In this document: positions 54,413 through 62,893 of the stretch, piece by piece
Layout of the letters: each line of letters begins with the position of its first letter
How positions within the stretch are numbered: the first letter of the stretch is position 1
Assembly: GCA_963825575.1 (NCBI GenBank)
Contig: CAWGUB010000018.1
Span: 124,001 to 188,000, forward strand
Length of the DNA stretch: 64,000 nucleotides
Source: JAFDBW01 sp963825575
GTDB lineage: Bacteria; Desulfobacterota; Desulfuromonadia; Desulfuromonadales; BM103
Direction: 5' to 3'
Position numbers and translations under genes: made by a program
The notes under the pieces: generated by a model
Databases searched by the model: none
What the model was told of the DNA's origin: nothing
Seen by the model: only the letters and a program-made list of their open reading frames with translations

Positions 54413-54973
54413 TTAACGTGTGACTATTGCCAGAACCTGGGTTTCACCGTCGCCGCAGGAAAGCAGGCGGTGCTTGAGCGACGAATCGAAATAAACGGCA
54501 TCGCCCTCTTCCAGCAGGATGCGTTCTTCTTCGAGGAGAATTTCGGCGCGCCCCTTGAGAATCAGCAGGAACTCTTCACCGTCGTGATTATACAGGGTTT
54601 CCTCCTCCGGGCGCCGCGCCACGGTGACGACGAACGGCTCCATCTTCTTGTTGCGCTTGCGGAAGGAAAGGGCCTCGTAGGTGTAGCCATGGCCGGTTCC
54701 AGCGACCGATATAACCCGACTGACCTCACGGCGTTCGGCTTTTCTGACGATTTCATACTTGCAATCGACTTCCTCTTCTTCGAAAAACAGACCGATCTTG
54801 ACATCAAAAAAGCGCGCAATCTTCGACAGGGTTGCAATCGGCGGGGAAACATTATTGTTCTCTATCTGGGAGATCAGCGCTGGAGAGAAACCTGTTTCGC
54901 GGGCCACGTCCTGCAAAGTCAGCTTGCGCGCCTTGCGCAACTCCTTGATCTTTGAACCGATATTGTATTCCAC
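54413..54973 (-). CDS. XRE-cupin regulator of the methylmalonyl-CoA module
   Basis: The 186-residue protein has an N-terminal XRE helix-turn-helix (LTLQDVARETGFSPALISQI then ENNNVSPPIATLSKIARFF, residues about 18-58). A C-terminal cupin domain (about 105-186) contains HDGEEFLLILKGRAEILLEE and GDAVYFDSSLKHRLLS. Such regulators bind small-molecule effectors in the cupin. It is the first gene before mutase, meaB and mce. Its own promoter has a 17-bp palindrome also found before the carboxylase operon, so it probably controls both and itself. The effector is unknown, possibly an acyl-CoA or propionate. Confidence 0.88.
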   Translation of the reverse strand: MEYNIGSKIKELRKARKLTLQDVARETGFSPALISQIENNNVSPPIATLSKIARFFDVKIGLFFEEEEVDCKYEIVRKAERREVSRVISVAGTGHGYTYEALSFRKRNKKMEPFVVTVARRPEEETLYNHDGEEFLLILKGRAEILLEEERILLEEGDAVYFDSSLKHRLLSCGDGETQVLAIVTR

Positions 54974-55041
54974 GATTGACCTTCCCCAGTACTCCGGGTG
55001 AGTGATACAGAAAAAATAGAATAAGGTTTTAGAGCCTGTAG

Positions 55042-55114
55042 GATATACCCGATACAGGATGTAAATGTCAACAAATATTTAACCATGGTAAAAAGCCGTT
55101 TATCTATATTAAAC
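55042..55114 (-). promoter_or_regulatory. promoter and palindromic operators of the regulator gene
   Basis: On the minus strand TTGACA (55071-55066) and TATATC (55047-55042) are 18 bp apart. A 17-bp palindrome GTTTA-N7-TAAAC lies at 55098-55114, and a weaker relative (GTTAAATATTTGTTGAC) at 55067-55083 overlaps the -35. Site centres are 31 bp apart, about three helical turns. Confidence 0.6.
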
Positions 55115-55503
55115 ACGTGATTAGGTCGTTTCGAGCGCAGATTATCCACAGCCGATTATCGTGCAGCACCAGGAAGGAAAAAACTTCCCTGCAAACAGCC
55201 GGTTGCGTTTGCGCTGAACGTCCAGCCAGGCAAAACAGTGCAGCATGCCGAGATCATACCTGTTCGTCTTGCTTCGGCCCGAACCTCTGCGACAGAGAAC
55301 GGAGTACCGCTTGTCGATCAGCGCAAACTACCCCTGTTCCACAGATTATTGATCCAGGGCCTTAAGCTGCCGGGCTGAAGAATAGAACAGGGTATTTCGC
55401 AACATGCTGTTTTGTCAGGTTTTTTCTGGTTGATTTTAGCCCGGCTTCCGCTACAATGAGTTCAAATGTGAAACTTTTAATAGTCCTGTGCGGAGGTGAC
55501 ATC
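55115..55503. other. intergenic region with promoter for the zinc-ribbon gene
   Basis: A TTGATT (55430-55435) and TACAAT (55452-55457) pair, spaced 16 bp, lies before the small zinc-ribbon gene. The rest has no recognisable gene or RNA. An open frame at 55117-55365 has no family features. Confidence 0.4.
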
Positions 55504-55710
55504 ATGAAATGTCCTGTGTGTAAGAGCCATCAAGCGCATACCGAGATTCAGGTGCACGCCAACGGTTTCGACGAGGATCTCTATCAATGTGAGGTCTGCG
55601 GCTCAACCTGGTCCGTCAACCACGGGCTGGTAGATGTTGTCAAGGACACCCAGAAAAGATCCTTTCTGGAGTCGAACACGGAATCCGTGGATGGCGCTGA
55701 TAACAGCTAG
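55504..55710 (+). CDS. small zinc-ribbon protein
   Basis: The 68-residue protein starts MKCPVCKSHQAHTEIQVHAN, and a second knuckle QCEVCGSTWSVNHG completes a CPVC-CEVC zinc ribbon. GGAGGT seven bases before the ATG at 55504 fixes the start, against an open frame from 55456. The C-terminus is polar. Small ribbons like this occur in deltaproteobacteria, and I do not know a function. It lies in a gap between the regulator region and the carboxylase genes and reads opposite to both. Confidence 0.7.
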   Translation: MKCPVCKSHQAHTEIQVHANGFDEDLYQCEVCGSTWSVNHGLVDVVKDTQKRSFLESNTESVDGADNS

Positions 55711-55712
55711 GG

Positions 55713-55914
55713 CGGGGGCTGGATGGAGGCTGGAGGCTGGAGGCTGGAGGCTGGTTAAAACATAAACCTTAAAAGAGCAAGGCCGACAGGGAAACCTGTC
55801 GGCCTTGTGTTTCGTTTTAATTATTGGGTTGGTTCCAGCCTTAGCCAGCCCCCAAACCCCAGCCTCTGCGAGCCGCCTTTAACCAGCCCCCAGTCCCTAG
55901 TCTCCAGCCCCTGC
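55713..55914. repeat. family B repeat enclosing a terminator
   Basis: The left arm (55713-55754) is five near-perfect GGCTGGA heptamers. The right side (55829-55914) holds two inverted arms with CCAGCCCCCA units. Between them lies a 13-bp terminator stem. It fills the gap between two convergent genes. Confidence 0.7.
55778..55807. terminator. terminator between the zinc-ribbon and carboxylase genes
   Basis: CAAGGCCGACAGG and CCTGTCGGCCTTG form a 13-bp perfect stem with loop GAAA, flanked by A- and T-rich sequence. It serves both convergent genes. Confidence 0.85.
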
Positions 55915-55916
55915 CT

Positions 55917-58790
55917 TTAAAGTACATCCTGCAGGTAGGCTGCTGTCGTCGCCCGCTTCTCGGCTTCAATCGCCTTCGGATCAACTTCGACGAATTTCTC
56001 GTCGGGAGTCACCTTGAAAATCGGCTGCCCTTTCTGAACGATCACGCCGTCGCCGCCCTCGATCAGGATCTTGTCGACAGTGCCGGAGAAGGGGGCCGGG
56101 ACCTTGTTGAACATCTTCATGACTTCGAGGATGAACAGCGGCTGGCCTTTTTCAAAGTGGTCGCCTTCATTGGCGAACTTCGGCATCCCGGGAGCTTCCT
56201 GGGCATAGTACATGCCTCCTCCCGGAGTGACGATCTCGTCGGCCCTGGTTGCCGGCGGCGGCACCAGAATCTTCTTCATGGCCGCCTGCAGGTCCGGATC
56301 GTTGAGATAGTCGGGGATGGTGACTTCGAGATCGGCTTCGACCTTGAAATCGAAGAAATCGGTCCGGTCAGCGATCAGGAACAGCATACCGAACAGTTCG
56401 TTGCCGACCTCGTAGCCAAGATGGGCCTCCTGAATCTTCGCCCAGGTTTCCTTGTCAAAGCCACCCTGCGGCTTCTCTTTGCCGAGGATGTCGTTGAGTT
56501 TGAGGAACTCGCCCTTCTCGAGACCGAATTTGCCTCGCAGTTCGGCATAGAAATCCAGGGCATTCTGCAGCAGGTCGCGGTCATGGGTCCAGATCACTTC
56601 GGCCGCCGGGGCGTCTTCGCGCCAGGTCATGTTGAGGTACTCGTAGGTTTCCTCGAGGATGACCAGAGGGTTACGCAGCCAGATCAGCTTGCCGTTCTCG
56701 AACTTGAAGTTCTTGCGGTTGATGCTGAGCCACCCGGAAAGCAGGTGCGGGTCAGCCAACAGAAATTCCATCGGCCGGGTCAGCAGGGTCCCCTTGCGAT
56801 CAAGGGTCTCGGAAATGGCCGACTTGATCTCCGGGTCATCACCGTAGACCGTGCCGAAATGCTTCTTCATCGCCAGGAACGCGAAAACCACGTCGAGTTT
56901 GCTGGCCTCTTCTTTCAGCTTGCCAACCAGGGTCAGGTAGGGGACCACGAAACGGGTGGTCGGCTTGGCCATGACGTTCTGGCCAAGGAACCAGTTGACC
57001 AGGCCATAGTGGAATTCCAGGTTGGTCGCCAGGTTGCTGCCACGCAGAACCGTACTGCGCAAAACCTTGGAAAGATGCTCATAGCTGTCGAGACGGTCCT
57101 CTCCCTTGGTCAGCAACAGGGCGATATTCGAATCGTAGGCACCGGCCAGGTGGTAGCGCATGAACTGGTTGGTGTCCGGGTTCTTGATGCAGATCCCCTG
57201 GTCATCACGGATCTCACCTTCGATCGGCGCCGACCAGTAGCGGACATAGCCGCCGGCACTCGGTGACAGAGAGCAGTCGGTCGCATTGAGCCGGGCTTCA
57301 GCACCGGCGCCGAAGCGCTGCAGGCGCTCAGGACGCGGCAGGCGCTCTTTGTGCCTGGCCAACAGGGCCATCGCCTCGACCAGCGACTCGACGATAAAGA
57401 AGTCTTTCTTGTTCTTCGGATTGGTGAACTTCAGCTTGTAGACCAGCTCGGTAACGCGATGCTCGACCTGGATGCGGGTGTTGACTTCCATGAAGTAATG
57501 GCGATCACGGTCAACGATACATTCGAAGGTCGACGCCGAGTCAAGCCCGACGGCGATACCGAAGCGCTCAGACTCGTCTTCCATCCGCTTCAGCACCTTG
57601 AGGTCCGTCTCCAGGGCCGCGGCCTGGGCCTTGAGCCCGGCTTGCTTGGCCTTCTTGATTTCTTCGGCCAGGGCTTCCTGGGTGACAGAGACTTCCAGCA
57701 ATTTCTGCTCATGCATCTGCAGGGAGCAGTCACGGCCGCCAAGGGCGATGGTCCACTCACCATTACCGAGCAGCTGAATTTCGTTGTGGCGGGTCTGTTC
57801 GATATTCAGCTCGACCAGCACGTTCTTGTTGTCACCGACCCCGTTTGCCTTGACTTCAAGCAGGACTTCGCGGACCATTTCCGGTGCCGTCGAGGCAGCC
57901 TTCTTGATCTCGGCATCGGTCGGGTTCTTCTTGGTCAGCAGGGAGGCCCCGAGGATACGCTGGCCCTTGCCGCCGCCGCCGCCGATCGCCTTGAGGCGGA
58001 TCCGGGCGCCGGGATAGTTCTTGAACATGTCGAAACACTCTTTTTCGACCTGTGCACCGAGCTCGTCCATGGAAAAGAGGTCGACCCCCTTGCCGTAGGA
58101 CGCCATCAGGATATGATCGGCCAAATCTTCCAGCGCGAGGGTTTTGTCGTCGAGCACCTGCTTGTCGCACTTGAGCCCTTCAGCCTTGACGACGGCCAGC
58201 AGAGCCGCGCGGCTTGGATGCTTGGTGACCAGGGTGCGGGACGTCGCGTTGTCGATACCCGGCGTGACCGAGACATTGACGCTCAGCGCGGTCCGCTTGG
58301 CCTCGTCCTTCTTGCCGGCACCACGCTGGGTGGCGGCACAGGGGCCGATGAACTTGAGGCCGGCATCCTCGATAGCCTGGACAAACTCGTCGTCCTCGGC
58401 CATGAATCCGTAACCGGCGAAGATCGAGTCATAGCCGTTATCATGGGCAATCTGGATGATCTGGCCGATCCGCTCGACGCGCTCTTCCTTGGAGGCCCCG
58501 GTGTAATCCGGCACGCGGTGCACGCGACTGTTGTCGGTCAACATGCGCAGCTCGGGAGAGAGTGCATTCGGATAAACGATCGTATCCTTCTCGGAGAGCA
58601 GGATGCCGTAATGGCTGATGCCCATCTCTTCGTAGACGGTCATTGCCTCAAGGCGGATCGGACCGCGACAGACGATCAGTGGTTTGAGGTCTTCGCAAGA
58701 GAAGGAACGGACCCACTCGGAGTCGGACTTGCCCAAGCGGCGATCGCGATGAATCAGTGGATTGTTCGTGTAATTATCATTTTGTGCCAT
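55917..58790 (-). CDS. biotin carboxylase-BCCP fusion subunit of an acyl-CoA carboxylase
   Basis: The 957-residue protein has a biotin carboxylase region with the ATP-grasp glycine loop KAIGGGGGKGQRI, VELNIEQTRHNEIQLLGNGE and FMEVNTRIQVEHRVTELVY. A long middle section of about 300 residues follows, then a C-terminal biotinyl domain with EVMKMFN (biotinyl Lys near 892). It makes carboxybiotin, and the partner encoded just upstream transfers the carboxyl group to the acyl-CoA, probably propionyl-CoA. The length exceeds typical PCC alpha (about 660-720), with insertions in the carboxylase part. The methylmalonyl-CoA genes nearby support propionyl-CoA as substrate. Confidence 0.88.
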   Translation of the reverse strand: MAQNDNYTNNPLIHRDRRLGKSDSEWVRSFSCEDLKPLIVCRGPIRLEAMTVYEEMGISHYGILLSEKDTIVYPNALSPELRMLTDNSRVHRVPDYTGASKEERVERIGQIIQIAHDNGYDSIFAGYGFMAEDDEFVQAIEDAGLKFIGPCAATQRGAGKKDEAKRTALSVNVSVTPGIDNATSRTLVTKHPSRAALLAVVKAEGLKCDKQVLDDKTLALEDLADHILMASYGKGVDLFSMDELGAQVEKECFDMFKNYPGARIRLKAIGGGGGKGQRILGASLLTKKNPTDAEIKKAASTAPEMVREVLLEVKANGVGDNKNVLVELNIEQTRHNEIQLLGNGEWTIALGGRDCSLQMHEQKLLEVSVTQEALAEEIKKAKQAGLKAQAAALETDLKVLKRMEDESERFGIAVGLDSASTFECIVDRDRHYFMEVNTRIQVEHRVTELVYKLKFTNPKNKKDFFIVESLVEAMALLARHKERLPRPERLQRFGAGAEARLNATDCSLSPSAGGYVRYWSAPIEGEIRDDQGICIKNPDTNQFMRYHLAGAYDSNIALLLTKGEDRLDSYEHLSKVLRSTVLRGSNLATNLEFHYGLVNWFLGQNVMAKPTTRFVVPYLTLVGKLKEEASKLDVVFAFLAMKKHFGTVYGDDPEIKSAISETLDRKGTLLTRPMEFLLADPHLLSGWLSINRKNFKFENGKLIWLRNPLVILEETYEYLNMTWREDAPAAEVIWTHDRDLLQNALDFYAELRGKFGLEKGEFLKLNDILGKEKPQGGFDKETWAKIQEAHLGYEVGNELFGMLFLIADRTDFFDFKVEADLEVTIPDYLNDPDLQAAMKKILVPPPATRADEIVTPGGGMYYAQEAPGMPKFANEGDHFEKGQPLFILEVMKMFNKVPAPFSGTVDKILIEGGDGVIVQKGQPIFKVTPDEKFVEVDPKAIEAEKRATTAAYLQDVL

Positions 58791-58846
58791 TGGTTATCTC
58801 CAAATCGAAACCTTGATTCGCTTAATGATCAATTAAATTCGCTCTG

Positions 58847-60571
58847 TTAATGGAACTCGCGCTGGACGTCCTGCCAGGTTGACGGCTGATAGTGCCGCAG
58901 CAGGAAGTTCATGTTTTCACCGAGGACCTTGCGCAGATCGGTCGGCATAACCAGCGAGGAGATCGAACCAAGGGCCAGACCTTCTTTCGGGTTCATCAGT
59001 TCTTTTTCGTAGCGCAGGTTGAGTGCTGCTTCCTGGTTCTTCAGCCATTCTGCCGCTTCGGCTTCGGCATCTCTTTTTGCCTCGGCCCCTTCCACACCAG
59101 CCTTGATGCGCGCCTGGGTCCCTTCGGCCACCATCTGCTTGATGGCGCCGCGGATCTTGCGCAATTCAGTCTTGTAGACGAACTCCTTGCCGGCCGGTCC
59201 CATAACCGCAAGGCGCGTGGTCGGCAAAGCGAGGACCAGGTCTGCGCCGGTCGGGTAGTTGTTGAAGGAAGCATAGGCGCCGCCGTAGGCGTTGCGCAGA
59301 ATCAGCAGGATCCGCGGGGTGCGCACATCGACGATCGAATCGAGCATCGAGCGACCGGCCTGGACAATGCCGCGGGCTTCCTGCTCGCGCCCAGGGAGGA
59401 AGCCGGTGGTGTCTTCCATGAAGATCAGCGGAATATTGTAGATGTTGCAGAACCGCACGAAGCGGGCAATCTTGACTGCCGAGTCGCAGTCGATCTGACC
59501 GGAGGACACGGAACTGTTGTTGGCGACGAAGCCGACCACGTTGCCGCCGAGACGACCGAAGGCGGTGATTGCTTCGCGGGAGCGCTCTGGCTGAATTTCA
59601 AAATAGTCGCCATGATCGCAGATCTGCTGGATGATGATCGAAACATCAAACGGGGTGTTGAAGCCGGTCGGGGAGTTGAAAGCTTTTTTCAGCAGGGTGT
59701 TGATCTCCCAGGTCTTGCGATCAAGCGGATCGCTGGTCTCCTGGAAAGGCGCCATGCTGAAGTTATTGTCAGGAAGATAGCTGACCAGTCGTGACGCGGT
59801 CCGCAAGGCGGCTGTCTCATCAGCGACGGTCAGGTCGGCGACACCGGAGGCGCCGTGCACCTTGGGGCCACCCAGTTCTTCCGGGGTGATGTCTTCGCCG
59901 AGCACGGACTTGACGACGCCCGGGCCGGTCAGACCGAAAAAGGTATCGTTCGGCTGGATAACGAAACTGCCCTGGCGCGGCAGGTAGGAGCCGCCACCGG
60001 CATTGAAACCGAACATGCACATGACGGTCGGCACCACGCCGCTGATCTTGCGCAGGGCGGTAAAGGCCTCCGCATAACCGTCGAGACCACCGACCCCGGC
60101 AGGGACAAACGCACCGGCCGAGTCGTTCATGCCGATCAGGGGCAGGCCCTTCTCACCGCACATATAGAACATACGCGCCAGTTTGTTGCCGTTGGTTGCA
60201 TCGATGGAACCGGCGCGGACCGTGAAGTCGTGGCCATAGACGCCGACATCACGGCCATTGATATTGAGAATCCCGGTCACCAGCGAGGCGCCGTCGAGGT
60301 TCTTACCCCAGTTCTGGTAAAGCACATTCGGCTCTTCCTGGGTCAGGACCTTGATCCGTTCCCAGACGGTCATGCGCTTCTTGAAGTGCTGCTTTTCAAT
60401 CTGGCCGACGGCAACGGATTTGATCGGGCGCTGGATCAGGTCGTAACCTTCCTGCATAACCTCTTCGTAGCCGCCGCGGACCCCGGCAACTTCACCAGGG
60501 ATGGTGAACTCGACTTGTTCCGGTGGAGCAAATGGATTCTTCAGTGACGGTTTAATCGCTTTTTTGGCCAT
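58847..60571 (-). CDS. acyl-CoA carboxylase carboxyltransferase subunit
   Basis: The 574-residue protein has both halves of the carboxyltransferase (crotonase-like) fold: SFVIQPNDTFFGLTGPGVVK in the first half and GGNVVGFVANNSSVSSGQID with VDVRTPRILLILRNAYGGAYASF in the second. It transfers CO2 from carboxybiotin to acyl-CoA, presumably propionyl-CoA to methylmalonyl-CoA; in reverse, with a membrane pump, it would be a decarboxylase. It lies 56 bp before the biotin carboxylase gene in one operon. Length is somewhat above the usual 510-540. Confidence 0.92.
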   Translation of the reverse strand: MAKKAIKPSLKNPFAPPEQVEFTIPGEVAGVRGGYEEVMQEGYDLIQRPIKSVAVGQIEKQHFKKRMTVWERIKVLTQEEPNVLYQNWGKNLDGASLVTGILNINGRDVGVYGHDFTVRAGSIDATNGNKLARMFYMCGEKGLPLIGMNDSAGAFVPAGVGGLDGYAEAFTALRKISGVVPTVMCMFGFNAGGGSYLPRQGSFVIQPNDTFFGLTGPGVVKSVLGEDITPEELGGPKVHGASGVADLTVADETAALRTASRLVSYLPDNNFSMAPFQETSDPLDRKTWEINTLLKKAFNSPTGFNTPFDVSIIIQQICDHGDYFEIQPERSREAITAFGRLGGNVVGFVANNSSVSSGQIDCDSAVKIARFVRFCNIYNIPLIFMEDTTGFLPGREQEARGIVQAGRSMLDSIVDVRTPRILLILRNAYGGAYASFNNYPTGADLVLALPTTRLAVMGPAGKEFVYKTELRKIRGAIKQMVAEGTQARIKAGVEGAEAKRDAEAEAAEWLKNQEAALNLRYEKELMNPKEGLALGSISSLVMPTDLRKVLGENMNFLLRHYQPSTWQDVQREFH

Positions 60572-61000
60572 CTTTGATTCCTCTGTTCGCTAGAGTTTTT
60601 CAACTGGCCGGGCCAGGGCCCTGCCGGTTGACAGCTATATGAAAATCCACAACGACTGATTCGCTATAAGGAAGTGAGAATGTTCCGAAGCAGCCCATAG
60701 TAAAATAGGGTTTTATCCACCGCATGGGTATAGCCCATGTTACCAGTGAAGTCAATCATAAATTTATTTTAGATAAAACCTGTTTACTTATAATAAACAC
60801 CCGTTTAGGAGCCCTTTTTAATTTTTCATAACGACTTTCTGCGTAGCCCTCCAAAGTGGGGTACATACGCGAAATTACTGCGTTGCATCATAAAAATCCA
60901 CAGGCTCGTTACTGTTGACTTCGTCAAGAGGATTGCCGCATCATGAGGAATACAGTATGATCAGTCATTGCCTGATTGTACAGAGAGAGCGAGGGTTTCA
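60572..61000. other. intergenic region between carboxylase operon and hypothetical gene
   Basis: It holds the carboxylase promoter and palindromes (60727-60798) near the middle. Upstream of the hypothetical gene no promoter could be defined with confidence, and no other feature was seen. Confidence 0.4.
60727..60798 (-). promoter_or_regulatory. carboxylase operon promoter with palindromic operators
   Basis: On the minus strand TTGACT (60755-60750) and TATACC (60732-60727) are 17 bp apart. The 17-bp palindrome GTTTA-N7-TAAAC lies at 60782-60798 and a weaker relative at 60763-60779, both upstream of the -35. The same palindrome precedes the XRE-cupin regulator gene, so the regulator probably binds here, and the position suits activation. 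Confidence 0.6.
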
Positions 61001-62077
61001 TTGTCAGATGTTTTTTCAAATTTTCCTGTCGGTGTGCAGCTGTGGCCGCAGGCCAAGCGGCGCTCACGGCACCTGCAGGAAGGCTACAACTTTTCCCTGC
61101 TGGAAAACTCCAGCGATACCTATCACTTTTCTATTCTTGCCCGGCCTGAAAAGATCCAGGCTGCATTCAAGGATTTTGCCTACAGCATCCCCGACGAAGC
61201 TTTCTTCATTCTCGAGTTTTACACCACGGAACCAAACGCCGACGACCAGGATTCTCCGGCCCCGACAATTCACTATTCACCCTACATGCCGGTTAACGAA
61301 ATCATTGCTGCCATCGCTCCATACTGGGACCGCCTGATGCATGATGGTTTCGTCGGCTTCGGCCTGGCCAATAACCGTTCCAGCCAGGAGATGTTCTTCT
61401 CGGAAGAGAAGATCCTGACTTTTTTCTCCGACAACCACCTGAAGTTGACGCACCTGCTCAGCAAAGCCGGAATTAGCCATCGACCTGACCTGCTTCTGCA
61501 TACGGAACTCGGTCACGATCATCTGTCCCTGCTCTGCCTGGAGCGGGAGAACCTGCCCCTCTGTCTGCAGGACTACAGTGACCGCGACCTTGACTACGCC
61601 TACTTCTGCCAGGAGCTGGTCGACGAGCTCGGCATGTACCCGGTCGAAGAGAGCCTGTCCTTCTTCTTCTCCCGGAATGAACAGAAACTGATCGATGAGA
61701 TCCTCACCCAGCACCCGGGTTATGATGAAATCGCCGGTGACGATTTCGGCAGCCTGCTCCTTGACTGGAATGATTTTGTCCAGGAGTGCTGCAGCGGTTT
61801 CGAAGGCGACCTGTGGGAGTACCGCATGGGGCTGCAGCTGCGCGATGTGCTGCATCAGGTCACGTCATCCTGTGAAGATCCTCTCAAGGGCCGGATCATG
61901 GATGTCCTCAAAGAACCTGACGAAAAGTTCCGTCAGCTTCTGATCGACCAGCGGAAACGGCTGGACAGCCCATGCAGAACCTTTGCGGAAGAACATTTCT
62001 GGTACAACGGCGTGATCGGCAATGCCGGTTATGAACTCCGCCGGGACCTGATCCGTCACGGATGGTATAAACCTTAA
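61001..62077 (+). CDS. hypothetical protein, 358 residues
   Basis: I do not recognise the family. The protein starts at TTG (61001), with GAGGG five bases upstream; the frame is open from 60968. It has no signal peptide or membrane segment and is rich in acidic residues and aromatic motifs (HYSPYMPVNEIIAAIAPYWD, DWNDFVQECCSGFEGDLWEY, EHFWYNGVIGNAGYELRRDL). The composition suggests a soluble cytosolic protein. It precedes the menaquinone genes, separated by a family B repeat, but no functional link is visible. Confidence 0.65.
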   Translation: MSDVFSNFPVGVQLWPQAKRRSRHLQEGYNFSLLENSSDTYHFSILARPEKIQAAFKDFAYSIPDEAFFILEFYTTEPNADDQDSPAPTIHYSPYMPVNEIIAAIAPYWDRLMHDGFVGFGLANNRSSQEMFFSEEKILTFFSDNHLKLTHLLSKAGISHRPDLLLHTELGHDHLSLLCLERENLPLCLQDYSDRDLDYAYFCQELVDELGMYPVEESLSFFFSRNEQKLIDEILTQHPGYDEIAGDDFGSLLLDWNDFVQECCSGFEGDLWEYRMGLQLRDVLHQVTSSCEDPLKGRIMDVLKEPDEKFRQLLIDQRKRLDSPCRTFAEEHFWYNGVIGNAGYELRRDLIRHGWYKP

Positions 62078-62081
62078 GAGC

Positions 62082-62157
62082 GGGGGCTGGGGGCTGGAGG
62101 TCAGCGACTGGAAAATCCAGGTCATTACCCCCCAGCCCCCAGCCCCCAGCCCCCGAC
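62082..62157. repeat. family B palindromic repeat abutting mqnB
   Basis: Left arm 62082-62111 (GGGGGCTGGGGGCTGGAGGT..) and right arm 62117-62157 (..CAGCCCCCAGCCCCCGACC) are inverted complements with a 7-nt period. The right arm ends three bases before the mqnB ATG and occupies the place where a Shine-Dalgarno site would be. Confidence 0.75.
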
Positions 62158-62160
62158 CCT

Positions 62161-62892
62161 ATGATTGCCCTTCTCGCTGCTGTTGCCGAAGAAACTGCCC
62201 TGATCAGAGACACCCTTGAGGGTTCCGCCCAGGAATCTGTCCACGGCATGGTCATGCTGACGGGGCGTATTCATGGTCAAAACGTCTGTCTGACCCATGG
62301 CGGCATTGGCAAGGCTGCAGCGGCCGCCGCAGCAATGACCCTGTTGCACTATTGTCGGCCAGAGGCGCTCCTGCTGTTCGGCTGCGGCGGGGCCTACCCG
62401 AAATCGGGCCTGGAAATCGGCGACCTGGCGCTCGCCAACAGAGAGATTTTCGGCGACGAGGGTGTTCTCACAACCCATGGCTTTGATGATCTCGCCGCCA
62501 TGGGACTACCGATGCGCCAGGGAGACGAATCTTTTTTCAATAGCTGGCCAACAGATGAACCCCTCCGGGAGCGGTCAAGACCGACGCTTCTCGTCCTGAC
62601 AGATGAACAGGGAATAAAGCTGGCGACGGGCTCCTTCGTCACGGTCTCCACCTGCACCGGGACCACGGCCAGAGCCATTGAAATCGAACAGCGTACCGGC
62701 GGCATCTGTGAAAACATGGAAGGCGCCGCGGTCGCCCTCGCCTGCCGGCAATTCTCCGTCCCGCTTCTTGAAATACGGGGCATTTCCAATCTGGTGGAAG
62801 ATCGCGACACCGCTCGTTGGGACTTGGTGGCCGGCATGACGGTCGCCCAGGAAGCGGTCATCCACCTGCTCGAGAAATGGCCGGGACAATAG
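62161..62892 (+). CDS. mqnB: MqnB, futalosine hydrolase
   Basis: MqnB removes hypoxanthine from futalosine in the alternative menaquinone pathway. The 243-residue protein has the nucleoside-phosphorylase-like fold: MIALLAAVAEETALIRDTL, LFGCGGAYPKSGLEIGDLAL, NMEGAAVALACRQF and EIRGISNLVEDRD. The start is set by the frame, since no ribosome-binding site is present between the repeat and the ATG. It is followed after one base by mqnD, so the two are co-translated. The organism thus probably makes menaquinone by the futalosine route. Confidence 0.92.
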   Translation: MIALLAAVAEETALIRDTLEGSAQESVHGMVMLTGRIHGQNVCLTHGGIGKAAAAAAAMTLLHYCRPEALLLFGCGGAYPKSGLEIGDLALANREIFGDEGVLTTHGFDDLAAMGLPMRQGDESFFNSWPTDEPLRERSRPTLLVLTDEQGIKLATGSFVTVSTCTGTTARAIEIEQRTGGICENMEGAAVALACRQFSVPLLEIRGISNLVEDRDTARWDLVAGMTVAQEAVIHLLEKWPGQ

Positions 62893-62893
62893 C

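Noticed and set aside
57351..58850. 499-codon open frame on the plus strand
   Set aside because: It is antisense to the biotin carboxylase gene and lacks a ribosome-binding site or family features.
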